This document shows positions 16,648 through 22,784 of a stretch of 38,090 nt of DNA, one piece after another. The position numbers were made by a program, and so were the translations under genes. The notes under the pieces are model-generated. The model ran no database searches, had not been told where the DNA came from, and saw nothing but the letters and a program-made list of their open reading frames with translations. The stretch's first letter is position 1. Every line of letters starts with the position of its first letter. Origin of the DNA: an uncultured beta proteobacterium (GTDB lineage Bacteria; Pseudomonadota; Gammaproteobacteria; Burkholderiales; SG8-39); the NCBI GenBank assembly GCA_902826155.1, contig CADEDU010000014.1, forward strand, positions 1 to 38,090, written 5' to 3'.

Positions 16648-17310
16648 CTAGCCGGGCGACGCGGGCCTGGCCTCGGTAAGGCGGTAGTACAGACCGAGCG
16701 GGTCGCTCTTGAGCACGTTGAACTTGCCGGCGAGCACGATCGGCTCGACGGTGAACTTGACCGGCTCGCGGGCGATCACCTCTACCACCGACTCCGGACC
16801 GCCAGGCAGACAGAACGAGCACGATGGCGGCAGTGCGGCGAGGATGAACCGCTTGTGCTTCTCACCCACCTCGATCGGCAGCATGAAGCCGTGCAGTTTC
16901 ACCTGCTGCGCATCGAGCTTGTCGACTTCCGGATCGAATCGCGCAGACGGCTGGGCCGCGGGTTCCACCTGCACCCGTGCAAGTTGCTTCCAGGAGACCA
17001 CGCCGGGAATGTCGGGCATGGTGAGCACGTAGTTCGAGTAGTGCGGGATCGGCTGGGCGGCTTCGCCCGATTCCTGGGCGTCGTCGGATTTGCCAAGCGG
17101 CGATGTCAGCTCGCGCTCGGTGCGCAGCCTCGGCGCGCCCGCAACGTCGACCGCGGGTTGCGCCGGCGCCTGCATCGTCGCGTTGCCTCGCGTCGGCTCG
17201 CCTTGCCCGTCGCCTACCTGCTTCGAGCAGCCGGGGGCAAGCAGTCCGACCGCGAACAGGCTCAGGACACCCAGCAGGGCGTTGCGTGACGATCGCATAG
17301 GCGGGCTCAC
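16648..17310 (-). CDS. DUF3299 family lipoprotein
   Basis: 220 residues. The N-terminus has a basic start, a hydrophobic core and LLAPGC, giving Cys28 as a probable lipidation site although the box is not perfect. A low-complexity Ala/Pro/Gln linker leads to the conserved domain at about 125-215: VKLHGFMLPIEVGEKHKRF, then LPPSCSFCLPGGPESVVEV with a CxxC pair. This HGFMLP plus CxFC pattern is typical of DUF3299. I recall members of this family in zinc-repressed operons of Pseudomonas, which fits the Zur-like regulator next door, but I cannot verify it here. The start is GTG 17310; an in-frame ATG at 17298 is the alternative. Two tandem palindromes lie immediately upstream (17312-17339). Confidence 0.82.
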   Translation of the reverse strand: MSPPMRSSRNALLGVLSLFAVGLLAPGCSKQVGDGQGEPTRGNATMQAPAQPAVDVAGAPRLRTERELTSPLGKSDDAQESGEAAQPIPHYSNYVLTMPDIPGVVSWKQLARVQVEPAAQPSARFDPEVDKLDAQQVKLHGFMLPIEVGEKHKRFILAALPPSCSFCLPGGPESVVEVIAREPVKFTVEPIVLAGKFNVLKSDPLGLYYRLTEARPASPG

Positions 17311-17311
17311 T

Positions 17312-17339
17312 GTTTCGACGCGAAACCGTTCGACGCGAA
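17312..17339. promoter_or_regulatory. Tandem palindromic motif upstream of DUF3299 gene
   Basis: The 11-base sequence TTCGACGCGAA occurs twice, at 17314-17324 and 17329-17339, with a 15-base period. Each copy is a hyphenated palindrome (TTCG, ACG, CGAA); the first extends to GTTTCG / CGAAAC at 17312-17326. The pair begins directly before the proposed GTG start. Tandem palindromes at this position suggest an operator, perhaps for the nearby Fur/Zur-type regulator, but the sequence does not resemble the AT-rich Fur or Zur boxes I know. Confidence 0.4.
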
Positions 17340-17381
17340 TGGTCGGCTAAAGTTTCTTCGTCGCACGCAGGGCCGGCAGCA

Positions 17382-17648
17382 TCAGTGTCGATGGCGCATA
17401 CCGCAGTACTTGCCGATCCCCACGCCTTTGCACTCCTTGGCCACTTGCTCGTGGCATTCCTTCTCTGATTTCCCGGCCTCAAGGCACTTGGCGGCGTTCT
17501 CGTGCACCTGCGCAAGGGCGCGATGCGCAGCGATGTCTGCTGCGACCGCCTTCGGATCGGGTTGCTTCGGTGCGCTCTGCTGAGCGGTTGCAAGGCCCGT
17601 CATCGCGATCATCGCGAGCGCGGCGACGAGGGCAAGCTTGAGTGGCAT
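17382..17648 (-). CDS. Small secreted Cys/His-rich protein
   Basis: 88 residues. A clear signal peptide (MPLKLALVAALAMIAMTGLATA, cleavage near residue 22) is followed by a short mature protein with four cysteines at 55, 65, 73 and 82 and a C-terminal tail GMRHRH. The start is well supported: CAGGAG lies eight bases upstream of ATG 17648. The spacing of cysteines could form two disulfides or a metal site in the periplasm. I do not recognise a named family. It shares its strand with the DUF3299 gene (71 bases between them) and is divergent from tonB, so it could be part of a metal-responsive group. That role is inferred only from residue content and neighbours. Confidence 0.75.
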   Translation of the reverse strand: MPLKLALVAALAMIAMTGLATAQQSAPKQPDPKAVAADIAAHRALAQVHENAAKCLEAGKSEKECHEQVAKECKGVGIGKYCGMRHRH

Positions 17649-17785
17649 AGGCGATGCTCCTGGTTGAGAACTCGAGGGTAAGGATCGTGCGCGTGCATGG
17701 CGCCAATGCTAGCAGAGGGCGGTTGGGCCGCAGGCGGTCTGTCGCGACTGAATCGCTGTTGCTCAACCAAGCTTAGAGCAATGGA

Positions 17786-17791
17786 TATACT
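17786..17791 (+). promoter_or_regulatory. Possible -10 element in AT-rich dip upstream of tonB
   Basis: The divergent region 17649-17935 has a marked AT-rich dip at about 17755-17815, rare in this window. It contains TATACT at 17786-17791 and a small inverted repeat TGCAA / TTGCA at 17794-17808. TTGCTC at 17759 is too far (21 bases) for a standard -35, so the promoter call is weak. The rest of the region shows no convincing gene. Confidence 0.3.
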
Positions 17792-17935
17792 TATGCAATT
17801 GAGTTGCAGAAAAGCATGGCGAGGAGCGGTGGATGGCAAACGGGGCGGATACAACGATGGCTCTACAATGAACGGCTGCGTGAGGCAGGGCTGACGACCG
17901 CGCGGTAAATCGAACCTCCTATTTGAGACGGTCCA

Positions 17936-18673
17936 TTGGCTAGACCCTATCCGCACGCACTTGGGCACGACGGCCTGTCGCCGCTCGGCCTGGTCGCCGT
18001 CGTCGGCGCGCATGTGCTTGTGCTCGGTGCGTTGCTTGCGTACCAGCCCACGCGCGCGTTGCTGCTCGATGCTGCGCCGGTGTTCGTGCGCATGATCGAG
18101 CCTGAGCAGCCCAAACCGATCGAACCGCCCAAGCCTCTGCCGGTCGAGCCACCGCCGCCGACCAAACCAACACCGAAACCACCACCACCGGCGCCGAAGA
18201 AGGCCGTGACGCCACCGCCCGCGCCGGTCGAGCCGCCGCAACAGGTTGTTGTGCCGGAGAGCGCACCGGCGCCGGCGCGCATCGAGGCGCCAGCGCCACC
18301 GCCCGAGCCACCCAAGCCGGTTGAAGCGCCGCCACCGCCACCGCCTGCGCCGGTCGTTGCCGCACCGACGCCCGCACCACCGCCGCGCGTCGTACCGCCG
18401 GGCTTCAATGCCGCCTATCTGTCTAATCCACCGCCTGCGTATCCGGCCGTTTCGCGTCGCCAGGGCGAAGAGGGCAAAGTGATGGTGCGCGTGTTCGTAT
18501 CGAGCGAGGGATTGCCGCAGAAGATCGAGTTGGGCACCTCATCGGGATTCGCGCGGCTCGATGAGGCGGCGATGGATACCATACGACGCTGGAAGTTCGT
18601 GCCGGCGCGCCAGGGTGATCAGGCGGTGGCCGCGTGGGTGGTGGTACCGATCGTTTTCACGCTGAATCAGTAG
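17936..18673 (+). CDS. tonB: TonB energy-transducing protein
   Basis: 245 residues. One membrane helix near the N-terminus (about 15-37, with the His in VVGAHVLVLGALL that TonB proteins often carry), then a long Pro/Lys/Glu/Ala-rich periplasmic linker from about 52 to 155, then a TonB C-terminal domain from about 165 (PPAYPAVSRRQGEEGKVMVR, LDEAAMDTIRRWKFVPA). The start is TTG 17936, chosen because it is the only in-frame start before the membrane helix; a GAGACGG stretch lies a few bases upstream. exbB follows after 55 bases. The trio should couple the proton gradient to outer-membrane receptors for siderophores, metals or other nutrients. No TonB-dependent receptor gene is in the window. Confidence 0.95.
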   Translation: MARPYPHALGHDGLSPLGLVAVVGAHVLVLGALLAYQPTRALLLDAAPVFVRMIEPEQPKPIEPPKPLPVEPPPPTKPTPKPPPPAPKKAVTPPPAPVEPPQQVVVPESAPAPARIEAPAPPPEPPKPVEAPPPPPPAPVVAAPTPAPPPRVVPPGFNAAYLSNPPPAYPAVSRRQGEEGKVMVRVFVSSEGLPQKIELGTSSGFARLDEAAMDTIRRWKFVPARQGDQAVAAWVVVPIVFTLNQ

Positions 18674-18728
18674 AAGTAGACGCAGAATCTGGCGCGACAA
18701 CCGCGCCGAACATCGACAAAGGGGCAGC

Positions 18729-19487
18729 ATGGGAAGCCATCTGAGCGTGCCGGAGCACTTCGGCATCGCGCATTTTCTCGGACAGACCGATCTGGTCGGC
18801 CGCATCGTGCTGGTGGTGCTGATCCTGATGTCGATCGCGAGCTGGTACTACATCGTCACCAAGGGGCTGCGCAGCGTGCTCATGCGCGCACGCTCCAATC
18901 GATTCTTGCGGTCGTTTTGGGAGGCGACCGATCTGGACGCGGTGCGTGTCCAGGTGGTGAGTGCCGGCGCGCGCGATCCGTTTTCGGCGTTGATGCGCGA
19001 TGGATTCGCCGCTGTCGATCAGCTCAATCGCGGCAGCGGGTCGCGCCTGATTGAAACCGGTTCACCCGACGATTTCCTCACGCGTGCGCTCAAGCGCTCG
19101 ATCGCCCGCACCACCGCGCGGCTGGAATCCGGTCTGACCGTGCTGGCCTCGGTCGGCTCGGCCGCGCCTTTCGTGGGCCTGTTCGGCACGGTCTGGGGCA
19201 TCTACCACGCGCTGCTCGCTATCGGCATGAGCGGGCAGGGCACGCTCGACAAGGTGGCCGGCCCGGTGGGTGAAGCGTTGATCATGACCGCCATCGGCCT
19301 TGCGGTGGCGATCCCGGCGGTGCTCGGCTACAACGCGCTGGTACGTTCCAACCGCGTCGTGCTCGCCGAACTGGACAGCTTCGCGCACGACGTGTTCGGT
19401 TTCATGTCCACCGGCCATCGCGCCGCCGCCGTGGCCGAGACGACCATCCGCGACGTGCAGGCGCGTGCCGCCAAGCAGGAGCGCTGA
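18729..19487 (+). CDS. exbB: ExbB/TolQ-type proton channel subunit
   Basis: 252 residues. Hydrophobic segments are found at about 23-42 (VGRIVLVVLILMSIASWYYI), 130-155 and 175-200, the three-helix pattern of MotA/TolQ/ExbB proteins. The conserved core reads LASVGSAAPFVGLFGTVWG and, after a cytoplasmic link, GPVGEALIMTAIGLAVAIPA. ATG 18729 has AAAGGGGC just upstream. It sits between tonB and exbD, with only two bases to exbD, so ExbB rather than TolQ is the natural call. It builds the pentameric channel that, with ExbD, drives TonB at the inner membrane. Confidence 0.95.
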   Translation: MGSHLSVPEHFGIAHFLGQTDLVGRIVLVVLILMSIASWYYIVTKGLRSVLMRARSNRFLRSFWEATDLDAVRVQVVSAGARDPFSALMRDGFAAVDQLNRGSGSRLIETGSPDDFLTRALKRSIARTTARLESGLTVLASVGSAAPFVGLFGTVWGIYHALLAIGMSGQGTLDKVAGPVGEALIMTAIGLAVAIPAVLGYNALVRSNRVVLAELDSFAHDVFGFMSTGHRAAAVAETTIRDVQARAAKQER

Positions 19488-19489
19488 TC

Positions 19490-19909
19490 ATGGCGTTCGG
19501 CGGATTCGACCGCGAGGCGAACACCCAACCGCTGGCCGAGATCAACATGATCCCGCTGATCGATGTGATGCTGGTGCTGTTGGTGATCTTCATCGTCACC
19601 GCGCCGCTGCTCACCCACGCGGTCAAAATCGATTTGCCTAAAGCATCGAGCAATCCCAATCTCACCCAGCCCGACAACATCCAGCTGGCGATCCGGGCCT
19701 CCGGCGACGTGTTCTGGAACGGCGAGCTCGTGGATCGTGCGACGCTGAGCGAGCGATTCATCGCCGCCGCGCGCATCACCCCGCAGCCGGAGCTGCACAT
19801 TCGCGCCGATGGCGTGGCCGAGTACCAACACGTCGCCGACGCGATATCGCTCGCGGCCAAGGCCGGGTTGGTGCGCATCGGCTTCGTCACCGATCCCCGG
19901 CGACCGTGA
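19490..19909 (+). CDS. exbD: ExbD/TolR-type subunit
   Basis: 139 residues. A short cytoplasmic start is followed by a single membrane helix, MIPLIDVMLVLLVIFIVTAP, that contains the essential aspartate at position 25, and then a periplasmic ExbD/TolR domain (VKIDLPKASS, LHIRADGVAEYQHVADAI). Length and Asp position match E. coli ExbD closely. ATG 19490 comes two bases after the exbB stop, implying translational coupling. It completes the TonB-ExbB-ExbD module. Confidence 0.95.
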   Translation: MAFGGFDREANTQPLAEINMIPLIDVMLVLLVIFIVTAPLLTHAVKIDLPKASSNPNLTQPDNIQLAIRASGDVFWNGELVDRATLSERFIAAARITPQPELHIRADGVAEYQHVADAISLAAKAGLVRIGFVTDPRRP

Positions 19910-19957
19910 GCCTGTCGCGATACGATCCTGCTCTCTTCAATGTGCCCCGAGGGAATC

Positions 19958-20941
19958 GTGTCTCGTTCCATGACTCGTGTGCTGCTTGCTCTGATGGCCG
20001 TTGCGTTCGGCGCATCGTTCGACATCCCGGGCGCGCGTGCGCAGTCGGGCGCCTACCCGAATAAGCCGATCCGCTTCATCGTCCCGTACATTCCCGGTTC
20101 GGTGCCCGATGTGATCGCGCGCGTGGTCGCGCCGCGGCTCGGCGAGCAGCTCGGTCAGCAACTCGTGATCGACAATCGTCCCGGCGCGGGCAGCAACATT
20201 GGGAACGAAGCGGCCGCGAGGAGCGCCCCCGACGGCTACACCATTGTTCTCGCCACCAACGCGGTGGCGATCAATCAGGCGCTCTACTCGAAGATCAACA
20301 TCGACGCGTCGCGAGATTTCGCACCGATCTCGTTGTTGACCCGCATGCCCCATATCCTGCTCGTGCCGGCGTCCTCAACGATCAAGACCGTGCCGGAGCT
20401 CGTGGCTGCGCTCAAGGCCGATCCGCGCATGACCTACGCCTCGGGCGGCAACGGTTCGGGCGCGCATCTGTCCGCCGAAATATTCAAGACCGCAACGCAG
20501 ACTGACGCGGTACACGTGCCCTACAAGGGCGCACCCGACATCATCAATGCGTTGCTCACCGCGCAGACACAGTTCGGCTTCCCTACGCTCGGCACGGCGG
20601 TGCCGCATATCAAGGCAGGCAAGCTGCGCGCGCTTGGCGTCACCGGTCCGAAACGTTCGCCGGCGTTTCCCGACGTTCCCGCGATTGGCGAATCGGTGCC
20701 CGGCTTCGCGTTGGTCTCGTGGTTCGGTGTAATGGCGCCGGCCAAGACGCCGGACAGGATCGTCGAGCGGCTTGCGGCGGAGATCGGCAAGGTGTTGAGC
20801 GATCCGGTGCTGCGCGAGCGGATCCAGGCCGATGGCACCGAGGTCGTCACCAACACGCCGGCGGAGTACCGCGCGTTCTTCAAGGACGAGATGGCCAATT
20901 GGGCGCGCGCGGTGAAGGCGGCTGGGGCTAAGGTGGACTAG
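19958..20941 (+). CDS. Second Bug/TctC-family solute receptor
   Basis: 327 residues from GTG 19958. A signal peptide ends at ARA (about residue 28), and the mature part starts QSGAYPNKPIRFIVPYIPGS, the Bug family beginning. Other conserved pieces are DNRPGAGSNIGNEAAARSAPDGY (read in two halves), VPYKGAPDIINALL and LGVTGPKRSPAFPDVPAI. GAGGGA at 19949-19954 supports GTG 19958; ATG 19940 and ATG 19970 are alternatives. It binds an unknown, probably carboxylate, ligand in the periplasm. No TctA/TctB genes are near. It follows exbD by 48 bases but is functionally unrelated to it, and it ends directly before a pair of 93-base palindromic elements that probably terminate transcription. Confidence 0.92.
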   Translation: MSRSMTRVLLALMAVAFGASFDIPGARAQSGAYPNKPIRFIVPYIPGSVPDVIARVVAPRLGEQLGQQLVIDNRPGAGSNIGNEAAARSAPDGYTIVLATNAVAINQALYSKINIDASRDFAPISLLTRMPHILLVPASSTIKTVPELVAALKADPRMTYASGGNGSGAHLSAEIFKTATQTDAVHVPYKGAPDIINALLTAQTQFGFPTLGTAVPHIKAGKLRALGVTGPKRSPAFPDVPAIGESVPGFALVSWFGVMAPAKTPDRIVERLAAEIGKVLSDPVLRERIQADGTEVVTNTPAEYRAFFKDEMANWARAVKAAGAKVD

Positions 20942-21034
20942 GGCGCTCCCCCGCCCCCCGCCCTCGCCCCTCTCGCGCCGCTGCGCGGCTAGAGGGGGAG
21001 GGAGCCTGGTTTGCGGCGCAGCTTGTGCGCCGCT
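20942..21034. repeat. 93-base palindromic element, copy 1
   Basis: First of two near-identical 93-base units that fill the gap between convergent genes. It contains a long inverted repeat with arms CCCTCGCCCCTCT and AGAGGGGGAGGG around a GC-rich loop that itself folds (GCCGC / GCGGC). A second perfect stem GCGGCGCA / TGCGCCGC lies at the right end. Copy 1 and copy 2 differ at about four positions. The element could be a bidirectional terminator or a REP-type dispersed repeat. Confidence 0.9.
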
Positions 21035-21042
21035 TGGAGTGA

Positions 21043-21135
21043 GGCGCTCCCCCGCCCCCCGCCCTCGCCCCTCTCGCGCCGCTTCGCGGCTAGAGGGGGA
21101 GGGAGCCGAGTATGCGGCGCAGCTTGTGCGCCGCT
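21043..21135. repeat. 93-base palindromic element, copy 2
   Basis: Second unit, same length and orientation as copy 1, with eight bases between them (period 101). The differences include the hairpin loop (CTTCG instead of CTGCG) and a few bases before the right stem, so the stems themselves are kept. It ends 22 bases before the stop of the sulfatase gene. Confidence 0.9.
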
Positions 21136-21157
21136 GGATGTTGGATGTTCTCCCGCG

Positions 21158-22609
21158 CTACGACCACGCCGCGCTTACGCCCGGCGGCGGCGAGAACGGC
21201 AGATCTCCACGCTTGATCACCGCCTCTTCGCCGCCGTTGGCTGCGAGCGTCGCCTGTTGCCGCGCTTTGGCGCGCGCATCGACTTCCTTCGGTTCGCAAT
21301 AGCGGCGCAACTTCTTCGCGCATTCGGTCAGCACCTGGGCGTGCCCCGGATCGCCGGCGAGATCGTTCAGTTCCTCCGGGTCGGCCGCCATGTCGAACAG
21401 TTGCGGCGGGAAGCGCACATGCTCGACGTACTTCCAGCGGCCGGTGCGCAGCATGAAGAACGCGGCCGACGAGCAGGTCGCGTGATATTCGGAGAGCACC
21501 TCGCGATCGTGATCGGCCGCGGCGGCCAGTTCGATCAACGAGCGCGCGTGCGGCAGCGGCTCGGGCTTCGCGCCGATCGATTCCAGCACGGTCGGATAGA
21601 GGTCGATCAGGTTCGCGGGTGTATTGACCACGCGGTCGGCGGCGATTCCCGGTCCGGCGAGAATCAACGGTACGCCGGCCGACTCCTCGTACATGGTCGA
21701 TTTGCCCCACAGCCTGCGCGCGCCGTTGTTGTCGCCGTGATCGCTCGTATAGAGCACGCGTGTGTTCGCCGAAAGACCGGTGTCGTCGAGCACCTTGATG
21801 ATCTTGCCGACGTGTTCGTCGAGCAGGCTCACCAGACCGAAGTAGCCGGCAAGCGCACGCTTCACGTCGGCCTCGCCGCGAAACGGATCGTTGTAGGGAA
21901 TGGTGCGCGCGTACTCCTCGACGTAGGGATGGCGCGGGCGACGGTCCCCATACGCCTTGGGCATCGGAATCATGTCGGGCGGATAGCGATAGAAATGCTC
22001 GGGCGGCGCGGTGAGCGGAAAGTGCGGCGCGACCAGCGACACGAACAGCACCCAGGGTTTGTCGCGCAGCTTCGGCGCGGTTTCGCGCAGCCACACCTGG
22101 GTGCGCGCGCAGATGTCGCGGTCGTAGCGCGTGTAGTCCGACTCGCCCGGCCCGGCCATGCCGATCAGCTTCTGCGCGCCGCCGCGCACCGGCATATCGG
22201 GGCGTCGCAACAGGCCGAGCAGATCGCCTTTACTCTGCACCACGTGCATCGGAATGATCTCTTCGGTGAAGCCGTGATCGTCGCCTGGCAGTCCGCGAAA
22301 ATGCAGCTTGCCGATCGACACCACGCTGTGGCCGGCTTCGCGCGCGGCGTGATGCCAGCTGCGCACCGCGCCTTCATAGGGATCGGCGTTGTCCCAATAG
22401 CCGATATCGAAGTTGTACCGGCCGGCAGCAAGCGCGGCCCGGGCGGGCACGCAGATCGGATTCGGCGTGTAGGCGTGCGTGAAGCGCGTGCCACGTCGGG
22501 CGAGCGCATCGAGATGCGGCGTGTGGATGAACGGATGCCCCGCGGCACCGAGCACCTTCGGGTTGTGTTCGTCGGAGAACAGGATCAGCAGATTGGTCGG
22601 TTGGGTCAT
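21158..22609 (-). CDS. Type I sulfatase (formylglycine-dependent), choline-sulfatase-like
   Basis: 483 residues from ATG 22609. It starts TNLLILFSDEHNPKVLGAAG, with the metal-binding Asp13, and has the sulfatase signature at NPICVPARAALAAGRY, where Cys53 in CxPxR would be converted to formylglycine. Later landmarks are SIGKLHF, the APHFPL segment and TSDHGDNNGARRLWGKSTMYEESAGVPLI (read in two parts), which hold further metal and sulfate ligands. The frame is open 89 codons further upstream, but those cross the divergent promoter region. The protein probably cleaves a sulfate ester. No signal peptide is seen, so it may be cytoplasmic. No formylglycine-generating enzyme is in the window. It is divergent from the GMC dehydrogenase gene. 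Confidence 0.92.
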   Translation of the reverse strand: MTQPTNLLILFSDEHNPKVLGAAGHPFIHTPHLDALARRGTRFTHAYTPNPICVPARAALAAGRYNFDIGYWDNADPYEGAVRSWHHAAREAGHSVVSIGKLHFRGLPGDDHGFTEEIIPMHVVQSKGDLLGLLRRPDMPVRGGAQKLIGMAGPGESDYTRYDRDICARTQVWLRETAPKLRDKPWVLFVSLVAPHFPLTAPPEHFYRYPPDMIPMPKAYGDRRPRHPYVEEYARTIPYNDPFRGEADVKRALAGYFGLVSLLDEHVGKIIKVLDDTGLSANTRVLYTSDHGDNNGARRLWGKSTMYEESAGVPLILAGPGIAADRVVNTPANLIDLYPTVLESIGAKPEPLPHARSLIELAAAADHDREVLSEYHATCSSAAFFMLRTGRWKYVEHVRFPPQLFDMAADPEELNDLAGDPGHAQVLTECAKKLRRYCEPKEVDARAKARQQATLAANGGEEAVIKRGDLPFSPPPGVSAAWS

Positions 22610-22656
22610 GAGCGGGTCGTGTGTTGAGCGAGACAGGACTCCGGCGAGCATAACCG

Positions 22657-22714
22657 CTGCGCGGTTCGTGACTGGCTGCTGCGCGGTTCGTGACTGGCTG
22701 CTGCGCGGTTCATG
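22657..22714. repeat. 22-base direct repeats between divergent sulfatase and GMC genes
   Basis: A 22-base unit starting CTGCGCGGTTCGTGACTG occurs at 22657-22678 and 22679-22700, followed by a partial third copy (CTGCGCGGTT, then CATG) from 22701. The copies lie in the 175-base gap between divergent starts at 22609 and 22785, about two helical turns apart. This is suitable for cooperative binding by a regulator; chance duplication is also possible. Confidence 0.75.
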
Positions 22715-22784
22715 CCGGCCACATCGCAGCCGGCACTCGCCCTCATGATTGACCGCGCGGCGAGGCGCCAATAGAGTCATCGCC

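Noticed and set aside
17697..17894. A 65-codon plus-strand frame upstream of tonB
   Set aside because: No ribosome site, no signal or domain, and it overlaps the AT-rich dip that is better explained as a promoter region.
17947..18408. A glycine-rich minus-strand frame opposite tonB that resembles a structural protein
   Set aside because: It is the reverse of the Pro-rich TonB linker: proline codons read backwards as glycine. There is no start signal.
21011..22627. A 538-codon plus-strand frame running from the 93-base repeats through the sulfatase
   Set aside because: It is antisense to the sulfatase, includes palindromic repeat DNA as coding and shows no recognisable domain.
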